Source: Cyanobium sp. FGCU52 (lineage in GTDB: Bacteria; Cyanobacteriota; Cyanobacteriia; PCC-6307; Cyanobiaceae). Taken from it: DNA of 64,000 bases. The first letter of the stretch is position 1; each line of letters starts with the position of its first letter. The notes beneath the pieces are model-generated. The model worked only from the letters and a program-made list of their open reading frames with translations. It had not been told where the DNA came from and made no database searches. The stretch spans positions 124,001 to 188,000 of the forward strand of contig JANWUS010000053.1 of NCBI GenBank assembly GCA_024958715.1. The letters run 5' to 3'. This document shows positions 52,840-61,626 of this stretch, piece after piece. Both the position numbers and the translations under genes were made by a program.

Positions 52840-54419
52840 CAGCGGCCGGGGGCGCCGGCGCCGGCACCCCCGGCGGCCAGCCGCTCGAGCACGTGCTCGA
52901 GGGTGTAGCCGAACAGGGCGGGATCGGGTTCGCTGCCGCCCAGATCCGCCAGGCCCAGCTCCGCCCAGCGGGCATCGAGGCGGGCCTCCAGCTCGGCCGG
53001 CCGGCGCAGCGGTTCGCCCCAGGGATGGTTGCGCTCCGGTCCGACCTTGGTGGTGGCATCGATCGCCAGGCGGCCGCCCAGGCCCAGCCGCTCGCTGGCG
53101 AAATCGAGCGTGTCGAAGGGGGTGTCCTCCAGCACGAACAGATCCCGTTGCGGATCGACAAGAGCGCTGATGGCCCAGATCACCTGGCGCGGATCGCGGA
53201 TGTTGATGTTCTTGTCCACCACCACCACAAATTTTGTGTATGTGAACTGGGGCAGGGCGCTCCAGAAAGCCATCGCGGCGCGCCTGGCCTGGCCCGGGTA
53301 GGCCTTGTCGATGGCGATCACCGCCAGTTTGTAGCTCAATCCCTCCATCGGCAGGAAGAAATCGACGATCTCCGGGATCTGCTGGCGCAGGATCGGCGTG
53401 TAAATGCGGTTGAGGGCGATGGCCAGCATCGCGTCTTCCTTGGGCGGCCGGCCGCTGAAGGTGGTGAAGTAGATCGGATCGCGCCGCTGCGTGACGCACT
53501 GGAAGCGAATCAGCGGCGACTTCTCGATGCCGCCGTAAAAGCCCATGTGATCGCCGAAGGGGCCGTCGGCCAGCTCCTCGCCGGGTGTGATCGTGCCCTC
53601 CAGCACCACCTCGCTATGACTGGGCACCTCCAGGTTCAGCGTTTTGCACTTCGCCAGCCGCACGCCCTCACCGGCGTAGAGGCCGGCGAACAGCCATTCG
53701 CTCAGCTGCACCGGGATCGGGGTGGCCGCCGCCAGCACCAGCAGCGGATGCACGCCGATGGCGATGGCGATCTCCAGCTTTTTCCCCATCGCCGCCGCTT
53801 TGCTCAGGTGGCGGGCGCCGCCGCGCACGCTCAGCCAGTGCACGGTCATCGTGTTGATGCTCTGTTGCTGCAACCGGTAGACGCCCACATTCGGGGTGCC
53901 GGTCTCGGGGTCCTTGGTGATCACCAGGCCGAGGGTGATGATCCGGCCGCCATCGCCGGGCCAGGGACGCAGCAGCGGCAGGGCATCGAGATTCACCGCC
54001 TCTCCCTTGAACACCTGCTGGCGGCAGGGAGGCGTGAGATCGAGATCGGGGCGGGCCTTGAGCACATCCAGGAGCACCGAGCCGAAGCGGACCGCCTCGC
54101 GGGCTCCCTTGGGCGGCCGCGGCTGCTGCAGCAGCGCCAGCTTCTCGCCCAGGGCCTCCAGCTGCTGGGGCCGCTCCATGCCCAGGCTCCACAGCACCCG
54201 CTCCTGGGTGCCCAGCAGATTCACCGCCACCGGCATGGAGGAGCCGATCACGTTCTCGAACAGCAGGGCCGGCCCGCCGGCCGCCAGCACCCGATCGGCG
54301 ATCGCCGCCAGCTCCAGATCGGGATCCACCGGGGCGCTGATGCGCCGCAGGCGGCCGCGCTGCTCCAGCAGCTCCAGGAAGCCCCGCAGATCGCGGCGGG
54401 CTTGGGGGGCGGGCAACAC
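52839..54419 (-). CDS. ubiD: UbiD family decarboxylase (plastoquinone pathway)
   Basis: A prenylated-FMN-dependent decarboxylase; in cyanobacteria it acts on 4-hydroxy-3-polyprenylbenzoate for plastoquinone. Typical segments are TPPCRQQVFKGEAVNLDALPLL, NVGVYRLQQQSINTMTVHW, DGPFGDHMGFYGGIEKSPLIRF and YTKFVVVVDKNINIRDPRQV. The first acidic residue of the catalytic loop appears as Asp (ADGPFGDH) where most family members have Glu (EGPFG); I recall the same change in other cyanobacteria. The track start at 54560 has no family character; GTG at 54419 is used. It is divergent from the pepsin-like gene. Confidence 0.92.
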   Translation of the reverse strand: MLPAPQARRDLRGFLELLEQRGRLRRISAPVDPDLELAAIADRVLAAGGPALLFENVIGSSMPVAVNLLGTQERVLWSLGMERPQQLEALGEKLALLQQPRPPKGAREAVRFGSVLLDVLKARPDLDLTPPCRQQVFKGEAVNLDALPLLRPWPGDGGRIITLGLVITKDPETGTPNVGVYRLQQQSINTMTVHWLSVRGGARHLSKAAAMGKKLEIAIAIGVHPLLVLAAATPIPVQLSEWLFAGLYAGEGVRLAKCKTLNLEVPSHSEVVLEGTITPGEELADGPFGDHMGFYGGIEKSPLIRFQCVTQRRDPIYFTTFSGRPPKEDAMLAIALNRIYTPILRQQIPEIVDFFLPMEGLSYKLAVIAIDKAYPGQARRAAMAFWSALPQFTYTKFVVVVDKNINIRDPRQVIWAISALVDPQRDLFVLEDTPFDTLDFASERLGLGGRLAIDATTKVGPERNHPWGEPLRRPAELEARLDARWAELGLADLGGSEPDPALFGYTLEHVLERLAAGGAGAGAPGR

Positions 54420-54695
54420 TCGGAACGGCGGCTTTCGGCACTCTGACGCAGGCGAGCCAAGCGCGGTCGGGCGTGTCGATCCGCCCCGACCTGATCCCAC
54501 CCAGCCCACGACATCGCATCGGTGAGGGCCATGGCGAATGCCTGATGCCCGATGCCACACCGGCCCCGCCGGGAGTGCGAGAGCGCGGAGACCGCAGGGG
54601 AGCGGGGGAGGCAGCTGGGCGATCGGCCCGGCGGGAGAGCGTTGCTCGTTTTTGGCAGCTTTTAACCGTCTGAGCCAGAGTTTCAGCCCATCGTC
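54420..54695. other. divergent intergenic region between ubiD and the pepsin-like gene
   Basis: 276 bases with no supported gene. The right part becomes more T-rich (gttgctcgtttttggcagcttttaacc) just before the pepsin-like ORF, so a promoter for that gene probably lies there, but no spaced -35/-10 pair was clear. The left part should contain the ubiD promoter, unless ubiD starts further upstream than assumed. Confidence 0.5.
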
Positions 54696-56018
54696 ATGCC
54701 CTTTTCAGCCATGCCGGACCGCCAGCGTCGCCGGCGCCTCCTCGGCCCCGCCTGCGTCCTCATCCTGCAGACCTGCACGGCCGCGGGGCTGATCGCCGCC
54801 CTGGCCGCCGATGCCAGGGCCGCCCAGAGACTCGAAAGACCGCTGCGGGTGCCGCTGCACTGGCGTCCGATCAGCTGGGGCGGCAGCGGCGCGGCCCCGA
54901 GAAAGCTGGGCATCTATGCGGCGCTGGGCGGCAGCACCACACCCAGGCTGTTCGAATTCGACACCGGCGGCGCCGGCTTTTATCCCACCTATGCCACGGG
55001 TGGCGCCTCGTCCTGGTGGGGCAATGACGTCACGGCCACGGGTTACACCTTCACGCAGAAGTACGATGGAGATAACATCAAATACAAGGGCGATGTGGTG
55101 CTCACGTCGCTGGGCCTGTTTGCGGATGTTTCCGCGGCTCAGCCCCTGTTGACGGCCTTCGATGTGGTGGTGGGTCAGACCACGAGCATCAACGACCAGC
55201 CGATCGATGCGTCCCCGCACAACCCACCCCTGGAGGCTGCCTTCTGGGGGGATTTTGGCATGGCTCCCAAACAGGGAAAACCCGGCAAGGACGACAGCGG
55301 GACCCTGCCTGGGCCTGTGCCGATTCTCGACAGCCTGCTGGCCCAGCTGCAGTACGGATCCGCGGTCATCCCGGGATTCCGTGTGCATGCCTCGTCGGAG
55401 AGACCCTGGGTGCAAATCGGGCTTGGCAAGGATGATCTGAATCTGCCGGCCCCGGCCATGAGCTTCAGCCTCAACCTCGGCAGCGGCAGCTCAGCGACCG
55501 GCATCCCCTATTACGACGAGTTTGTGATCACCGGCACCCTGGCGATCAGCGCGACTTCCAGCAGCTACTGCAACGGCCAGACCGGGATGATCTTCGATAC
55601 AGGCGCCTTCACCACCATCCATGACAGTGGTGGCCATGTCCCCGCAGCGCTCGTCAGCGGTGGCCAGGTGATCGACAACGCCCTGGTGCAGATCAGCGGA
55701 CTCGCAACAGCGGCCGGCTCGCCCTGTCCAGGGACAGCCTCGCCATTCCTGCAGTTCGCGGCCGGCTCGACCGTCGACCAGGATCTGGTGTGGGTGAATG
55801 CCTCGGGCGGCGACTACCTCAACACCGGCATCCTGCCCTTCCTGAGCAACGACATCATTTACAACCTCGGCCACGACAGCGCCGATGGCCATCTGACGAT
55901 CGTGCCCCAGTCCGTGCCGGAGCCGCTCAGCGCTGCCGGTACCGTTGCCGCCGTGACCGTGAGCGCACGGCTGCGGCGTCTGCGCCGGCGGATCCGGGAG
56001 CGCGACGGGAGCTGCTGA
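54696..56018 (+). CDS. exported pepsin-like aspartic protease candidate with PEP-CTERM tail
   Basis: The 440 residues start with a basic cluster and hydrophobic core (about 11-43), a signal peptide. Two Asp-Thr-Gly motifs follow: FEFDTGGAG at Asp89 and MIFDTGAFT at Asp301. The 212-residue spacing is close to that of bilobal pepsin-type (family A1) proteases. Between them GPVPILDSLLAQLQ and PGFRVH resemble the pepsin segment after the first lobe. Near the end LNTGILPFLSNDIIYNLG resembles the LGDxFLRxYY...D strand pair. The C-terminus SVPEPLSAAG, a short hydrophobic stretch and RLRRLRRRIRERD form a PEP-CTERM sorting signal. ATG at 54696 or 54711 are both possible. Proteolytic activity is inferred, not shown; a catalytically silent relative is the alternative. 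Confidence 0.7.
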   Translation: MPFSAMPDRQRRRRLLGPACVLILQTCTAAGLIAALAADARAAQRLERPLRVPLHWRPISWGGSGAAPRKLGIYAALGGSTTPRLFEFDTGGAGFYPTYATGGASSWWGNDVTATGYTFTQKYDGDNIKYKGDVVLTSLGLFADVSAAQPLLTAFDVVVGQTTSINDQPIDASPHNPPLEAAFWGDFGMAPKQGKPGKDDSGTLPGPVPILDSLLAQLQYGSAVIPGFRVHASSERPWVQIGLGKDDLNLPAPAMSFSLNLGSGSSATGIPYYDEFVITGTLAISATSSSYCNGQTGMIFDTGAFTTIHDSGGHVPAALVSGGQVIDNALVQISGLATAAGSPCPGTASPFLQFAAGSTVDQDLVWVNASGGDYLNTGILPFLSNDIIYNLGHDSADGHLTIVPQSVPEPLSAAGTVAAVTVSARLRRLRRRIRERDGSC

Positions 56019-56064
56019 TGCGGCATCGCCGCACCGGCGCTGCCGTCGCTGCAGGTCATGCCCG

Positions 56065-56823
56065 TCAGCCGAGAGTGCGGAGATGAGGTTTCAGTTGAGG
56101 GTCTGCGTCTCTGGTGAGCGGCAGCTGATTGAGCAAGCGGCGCCGCTCCTGCCAGTCCGGCATGTGGGCATCAAGCCAGGCAACGAACGCTTCGCCATGG
56201 GTCGGGACCTTCAGATGGACCAGCTCATGCAGCACGACGTAGTCGAGACAGGCCCGTGGCTTCTGGGCCAGCTGCGAGTTGAGGCGGATGTTGCGGGTGT
56301 GCGGATTGCAGCTGCCCCACTGGCGGCTCATTGCCTGAACAAAAAGCTTGTTGATCTGTACGCCCAGACGCCGCTGCCAGTGATCAATCAGACCAGCAGC
56401 CTCCCTCCTCAGTTCGTTGCGGTACCAGGCCGCCAGGATGCTCTGGCGCTTCTCCAGAGTCGAACCAGGCCGGAGGTAAAGGATCAGCTGTCTGGGGTGA
56501 ACCTCTATCCGCGGCGCCGCATTCACCTCTTCAATGTGCAGCAGCAGTCTCTGGCCCCAGAGGGCATGGGATTCCCGCTCCACCACCAACCTGGGACTCT
56601 CGCGCGGTTGCGCGGCAAGGCGGGCCTGCTGCCTGCGGATCCAGGCCAGTTTGCCGATGGCGTAGGCGCGCACATGGTGAGCGCTCATGCCGTGCGGGGC
56701 GGAGATGCGCACGGCTCCATCGGGCGGCACAACCGAGAGATGCAAATGTTTGATCGGCTTGTGCGTGACCTCCACAGCTACGCTCCCGATTAGCAACTGG
56801 TGGCTGGAGGGTGCCTGAGACAT
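56065..56823 (-). CDS. YgjP/M48-type zinc metallopeptidase (DUF45)
   Basis: 252 residues with the zinc motif LHELVHLKVPTHGEAF (HExxH plus a later His/Glu) and the SRQWGSCNPHTRNIRLN segment that marks the YgjP/SprT-like DUF45 group. This family is frequently encoded beside type I restriction genes, as here, though its cellular role is unclear. The ATG overlaps the hsdR stop as ATGA, so it is the last gene of the defence operon. Confidence 0.85.
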   Translation of the reverse strand: MSQAPSSHQLLIGSVAVEVTHKPIKHLHLSVVPPDGAVRISAPHGMSAHHVRAYAIGKLAWIRRQQARLAAQPRESPRLVVERESHALWGQRLLLHIEEVNAAPRIEVHPRQLILYLRPGSTLEKRQSILAAWYRNELRREAAGLIDHWQRRLGVQINKLFVQAMSRQWGSCNPHTRNIRLNSQLAQKPRACLDYVVLHELVHLKVPTHGEAFVAWLDAHMPDWQERRRLLNQLPLTRDADPQLKPHLRTLG

Positions 56824-59800
56824 CAGTATTCAGGCTGGGCCAACAACACAGCAAACAGCCGCTCCACCTCAGCCTGGTCCTCAAGAACGCCGTAAAGTGC
56901 GGCCTTGATCAGCTGCTCCTTGGCCTGCACGCCGCGCCAGCCATCGGGCCTCACCTGGCGCACGGTGCGGTCGATGCGCAGGGCCAGATCGAGGTCGCCA
57001 TTGAGGTTGTTCCACAGGGCTCGTTTCCCCGGACTGTCCAGTTCGGATGGCGTGCTGTCGGCCGTTTGTTGCTGCAGCTGGCGGGCCAGGTCGGCGATGC
57101 GCCGCAGATATTCCTCGTAGGCATCAGCCTGCTGCTTGCGGAAACGGATGATCTCATCCAGCACCTGCGACATCCGGTCGTAGAAGGCAGGATCATGAGC
57201 ACGCTCGCTGATGATCGTGCGGCGCATGTTGTTTTCGATCGTCTCCTGAACCGCCTTTTTGTTGCCGCTCGATTTACCAAAGCTCTGGTTGATGGCCTGA
57301 GCGACACCCGTCTTGACGATCAGCTCCAGCAGGCCAATGTCGTCGAAGGCAGAGATCTTGCGTGGTTGATTGGCTTCAATGTAGGCATCGATCAGGAAGC
57401 GCATGTCGGCCTCGTAGGCCTTGAGATCGAGATTTTCCCCTGCCGCCAGGCGGATCACCTGGCGCCAGTCGAGGGCCTTGTCACGCTGTTGCGTGATCCG
57501 GGTCGCTTCAGGGGCGGTGTATCCAGCCTCTGTCAGTTCATTGGCCAGTGCGGCATGGGCCCTGGTGAGCTCAGCAACAGCCTTGTAATAGGCCATGCGT
57601 AGAGGCTCTCGCGCCTGCAGGTCATCAGGGTTTTCGGTGTTGCCGCAGAAGTGGTGGAGGATGGCAAGCTCATCCTTGGGTGGGGCCACGGGTTCGGCCA
57701 GCAGGGCTTCTTTCTCCGAAGCATCATCAAGCCGCTGCTAGGCTTTGTTGAGCCGATCCTGCAGCAGCACATCGGGATCAGGGCCAGCTGCGGAGTAATC
57801 CAGATCGTCGCTGGAGTACACCGAAATGGCATTCTCGACCTTTTTGAACAGGTCCTTGTAATCGACGATTAGACCATAGGGCTTGTCGTCGCCGTCGAGC
57901 CGGTTGGTGCGGCAGATTGCCTGGAACAGGCCGTGATCCTGCATCGACTTGTCGATGTAGAGAACGCTGCAGGAAGGGGCATCAAAGCCAGTGAGCAGTT
58001 TGTCGACCACGATCAGCAGCTTCATCTGGGCTGGCTGGCTGATGAACAGCTGCTTGGCCTGTTCCTCATAGGTTTCGGTGCGGCTCATGCCTGGTTGCGG
58101 GGCAATGCCTGAGAGCAGCTGCTGGTAGATGCTGAAGATGACCTGCTTGTCGGTTTCGGTGTTGGCGCCCACCTCCTCCTTGCTCACATCAGCGGCCTTC
58201 GGGTCGTAGGAGGTGATCACGGCGCACTTGCCCTTGAGTTCCGTGTGCTGAAACAGCTCGAAGTAGCGGCAGGCCTCGTAGATGCTGGAGGCCACCAGGA
58301 TGGCGTTGCCGCGTTGGGACGCCAGGCGCTGAATGTTGACAGCAAAATCGTGGATGATGTCGAACACGATGCGCTCCATTCTGGAGCGTGAACTGAGCAC
58401 GTTCTGCAGGGTGCCCCACTGGCGCTTCAGCTCTCGTTGCTGCCAGGGATTGAGTGTGGCGGTTTTGGATTCAAACCACTGATCCACGCGCTCCTGCGAG
58501 CTGAGCCGTTGGTCGATGTCGCGAGCTTCGTAGACCAGATCGAGGACCACCTTGTCTTCGACGCCTTCGCTGAACTTGTAGGTGTGGATGTAGCCGCCGA
58601 ACACCTCCAGGCTTGTGGCTTTGTCCTTGTTGAGCAGGGGCGTCCCGGTGAAGCCGATGAATACGGCCTCGGGCAGCAGTGCCTTCATCACACGATGCAG
58701 CTTGCCGCTCTGGGTGCGGTGGCATTCATCCACGAAAATGAACAGTTCGCCTATCGCTGGACTGGGCTGGGCCTGGAGCTGTTCGAGATAGGCCTCGAAG
58801 TCATCGACGCCCCGCACACCGAACTTATGCACCAGTGAGCAGAGCAGCCTTGGCCTGGGTTGGCTGAGAGCCTGCATCAGATCTTTGCCGCTGCTACTGC
58901 GCTGGATGGTTTCACCTGCCGCACCGAACACGCTTTCAATCTGCTTGTCGAGCTCATCGCGATCGGTGACGATCACCACACGGGCGTTGGGGTTGTTAGC
59001 AAGGATCCAGCGGGCGAGCAACACCATGACGATGCTCTTGCCGCTGCCCTGGGTGTGCCAGATGATGCCGCCACGGCGCTCTCGCACATGCTTCTGGGCA
59101 GCCTTGATCCCGAAATACTGATGGACCCGTGGCAGCTTCTTGATACCACCATCGAAAAGCACGAAGTCGCGCAGTAATTCGATCAGCCTGTCCTTGCGGC
59201 AGATCTTGAGCAGGTACTTATCGAGTTTGAGGCGGCTGTTGTCGGCTTCGTCCTCCTTCCAGCTGAGGAAATACTTCTCGGGCGTCTGAATGGCGCCATA
59301 GCGGAGCCCTTCAGAGTCGTTGCCTGCCAGCACGAGCTGGTTGGTAGCGAAGAACCAGGCGTTGAACTCCGGTTGCTGATTGGACAGGTTCTGGCGGATG
59401 CCATCACCGATACTCACACGGCTGCGCTTGAGCTCGATCACGCCGATCGCGATGCCGTTCACATAGAGAACGAGATCTGGACGCCGCTCCTGATTCCCTT
59501 TGAGGGTCACCTCCTCAGCGATGGCGAAGTCGTTGGCTTCTGGGTTGTTCCAGTCGATCAGCGCCACGGTGCTGGTGGGCTGATCGGCGGCGGCCTTCAC
59601 CTGCACGCCGTAGCGCAGCAGGGAGTAGACGCGGCGATTGGCCTCATAGAGTCCCAACTGGCTGACATCGGCTGCGCTGCGGAGCTGATAGAGGGCTCCG
59701 CTGATCTCCGCTTCGCTGTAGCCGCGGCGCTGCAGGGTGGTGCTGAGGATGGCCTCTTCAATGTTGCTGTTGCCAGCCCGGTCTTTCCAGTCGCCCAGGT

Positions 59801-59876
59801 AGCGGTAACCCAGCTTCTCCTGAAACAGGCGGAGTACCCGGTCCTGGGTGGCTCGCTCAAAGCCGAGGCCGCTCAT
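56823..59876 (-). pseudogene. hsdR: type I restriction enzyme R subunit, interrupted by an in-frame amber codon
   Basis: Read through, the frame is 1017 residues, normal for HsdR, the DNA-translocating nuclease of type I restriction. Parts in order: an N-terminal region, the PD-(D/E)xK nuclease with Asp134, Glu148 and Lys150 (RPDLVLYVNGIAIGVIELKR), the helicase with Walker A (HTQGSGKS, about 275-281) and DECH (383-386), and TGTPL. The C-terminal helical domain (VAPPKDELAILHHF onward) continues in the same frame after a single TAG at 57738-57740 (codon 713). The track shows two ORFs, 57738-59876 and 56823-57689, but both have the same phase, so this is a stop and not a frameshift. Codon neighbours (AAA GCC TAG CAG) suggest a CAG-to-TAG change. 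The truncated product would lack the C-terminal helices. Confidence 0.9.
57738..57740 (-). other. amber codon interrupting hsdR
   Basis: TAG on the minus strand, in frame, between DRLNKA and QRLDDASEK. The flanking residues align with the continuous DRLxKAxxRLDxA stretch of other HsdR proteins as I recall them. Natural inactivation, amber suppression and a sequencing error are the alternatives. The GTG at 57689 could permit re-initiation but has no clear ribosome-binding site. Confidence 0.9.
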
Positions 59877-61423
59877 GGTTCTGGCACCTGAACTGGGGGA
59901 AGCACCACCCAGCGCCCGGCCTTGGTGGAGCCTTCGCGGCGAATCCGCCCGTCCTGCCGCAGCTTGCGCAGGTTGTACTCCACACCACTGTCGGAGAGGT
60001 TGAGCAGGCGGGCGAGCTCGGCGATGGTCAGCTCCGGATCGGTGCTCAGTTTCGCCAGGATCTGATCGCGGTTGAGGGCAGCCCTGCCTCTGGCCGCGCG
60101 GGACTCTCCCTGTTCCCGGTTTTCCACCTCAGTTTCTTCCTTGGTTTCTTCCTCAGTTTCTTCCTTGGTTTCTTCCTCAGTTTCTTCCGTAGTCACTGAG
60201 GAAGACGGTTGAGGCGTCGGCCGCCCCAGGGCGATCCGAAAGCCGTCGTCGAGGCTGAACACGGGTTCGCTCAGACCCGCCTCGCGGCAGCGGCGGATCA
60301 TGTCGGCGGTGCCGGTGCCGAGGCGCTCGATGTACTGCGCCAGGTAGAGGGGCTCGGCCAGCAGGGGATTGGCGGGCACGGAGCCATGGGGCTGGCGCAG
60401 CTGGGCCAGGGTGAGGGAGGGCGGCAGGCTGCCGGGATTCCAGATCTCCACACGGTCGGCGAACACCATCACCTGCACGCTGCCGTTGCTGGTGTAGTCG
60501 CGGTGGGCAACGGCGTTGACGATCGCTTCGCGGATCACCTCCGGCGGAATCTCGTAGGCAGCGGGGGCCTGGCTGGAAGCGGCGCGGGTACCGATCGCGA
60601 AGCTGAGGCGGGCGAGCACGAAATCCACGGCCTGATCCACCAGCTCGAACACCGTGCCCTTGAACACCTGATACGAAGGGATCGGCTTGGCGATGGCGGT
60701 GCCATGGAAGTGGGCCGCCTTGAGCTCGCTGCTCAGCAGGAAGCTCTGCGGCTGGCGGCCGAAGAGCAGCACGGCGGCGTGCACGGGCTGGCCGTTATTG
60801 AGCAGGTTGAGGTGGGTGAGCAGCTCGGTAGGGGAAGCGTTGGGCGGCAGGGGGAAGCCGCGCACCTGGCGGGCTCGCTCGATGAACCAGGCGATGCGGT
60901 CGGCGTCGAGATCGGCGAGGGAGGCGTTGGGGCAGGTGGAGGCGTCGAAGGGACCGCTGCGGATCAGCTGGTGGTCGTCGAGCCAGTGCACCAGGGCGGC
61001 GTAGAGGCCGGCGATCAGTTCGGCGCTGGTGGCAAAGCGGCGGCGCACCAGGGAGGCTTCGGCCTGGCGGATCAGGGCGAGCATGCGCGGATCGCGGCTG
61101 GTGTCGTCTGCGGCCTTGAGAAAGATCAGGCGGGGCTTGCCGCGCTCGCCGGCGCGCTGAAACTCCCGCTCGGTGGGCGAAAGCCCTTCGGCGTCGACAG
61201 TTCCGTATTCACTGCCGAACAGGCCCACATAGAGGCTGCAGCGGTCGACGAGATCGAGATAGAGCTCATCAGCGCGGCGGTCGCTGGCGGGCAGGTCTTC
61301 GAACAGCACCGGCTCGAAGAAGCGTCGCAGCAGCGGATCTCCTTGCAGAAAATCGCGCAGCGCCAGCCGCTCGGCCGCGAACTCCTTCTGCACGCTGCTG
61401 AGGAAGATCGGCTGGGGGGTCAT
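59873..61423 (-). CDS. DUF4062 plus RecG-like ATP-binding (AlbA-type) defence-associated protein
   Basis: 516 residues in three parts. The N-terminal DUF4062 (about 1-125, FLSSVQKEFAAER, DRCSLYVGLFGSEYGTVD, EFQRAGERGKPRLIFLK) resembles TIR/STAND-type sensor regions. The middle is a RecG-like ATPase/HATPase_c_4 region (EVIREAIVNAVAHRDYTSNG, WNPGSLPPSLTLAQL, YIERLGTGTADMIRRC). The C-terminus is a winged helix for DNA binding (LTIAELARLLNLSDSGVEYNLRKLRQDGRI). An acidic Glu/Thr-rich linker between the last two is encoded by a 24-base tandem repeat. Similar proteins accompany type I restriction loci. Its stop overlaps the hsdR start by 4 bases. Its role is unproven; regulation of the locus or a defence effector are both plausible. 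Confidence 0.75.
   Translation of the reverse strand: MTPQPIFLSSVQKEFAAERLALRDFLQGDPLLRRFFEPVLFEDLPASDRRADELYLDLVDRCSLYVGLFGSEYGTVDAEGLSPTEREFQRAGERGKPRLIFLKAADDTSRDPRMLALIRQAEASLVRRRFATSAELIAGLYAALVHWLDDHQLIRSGPFDASTCPNASLADLDADRIAWFIERARQVRGFPLPPNASPTELLTHLNLLNNGQPVHAAVLLFGRQPQSFLLSSELKAAHFHGTAIAKPIPSYQVFKGTVFELVDQAVDFVLARLSFAIGTRAASSQAPAAYEIPPEVIREAIVNAVAHRDYTSNGSVQVMVFADRVEIWNPGSLPPSLTLAQLRQPHGSVPANPLLAEPLYLAQYIERLGTGTADMIRRCREAGLSEPVFSLDDGFRIALGRPTPQPSSSVTTEETEEETKEETEEETKEETEVENREQGESRAARGRAALNRDQILAKLSTDPELTIAELARLLNLSDSGVEYNLRKLRQDGRIRREGSTKAGRWVVLPPVQVPEP
60128..60190. repeat. 24-bp tandem repeat in the DUF4062 gene linker
   Basis: The unit ctcagtttcttccttggtttcttc repeats twice and then partly (about 2.5 copies). 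It encodes the ETEEETKE octapeptide on the minus strand. As 24 is divisible by three, copy number changes keep the frame, so only linker length would vary. Confidence 0.85.
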
Positions 61424-61626
61424 GGGGCCACGAGCTCCAGGCTGAGGATCTCGCGCTGTACGTAGGTCCGGAAGGCGGCAGGGGAGGTGAAGCAGCGGAA
61501 CCCCGCGGCGCTGTCGTGGTCAAACACTTGGATCTGATCGCAGCCGGCTGCATTGGCGACTACGAATCGCAGGAGTTGGAATGGAGCCTGGGGCGGGATC
61601 ATCAGCACAAGCGAATCACAACACAC
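61420..61626 (-). CDS. small unknown protein between the DUF4062 and ImmA-like genes
   Basis: The track lists an ORF from 61854, but most of it lies over the ImmA-like gene. A GTG at 61626 (CCDSLVLMIPP) or ATG at 61599 gives 59-68 residues ending FRTYVQREILSLELVAP. The stop overlaps the DUF4062 start as ATGA, and the start overlaps the previous stop, both typical of coupled operon genes here. No family was recognised. It could be a small regulator or toxin partner, but also an unused frame. Confidence 0.4.
   Translation of the reverse strand: MCCDSLVLMIPPQAPFQLLRFVVANAAGCDQIQVFDHDSAAGFRCFTSPAAFRTYVQREILSLELVAP

Noticed and set aside
56823-59876. hsdR split explained as a frameshift
   Set aside because: Both halves have the same phase (start coordinates congruent modulo 3) and meet at one TAG, so a point stop explains it better.
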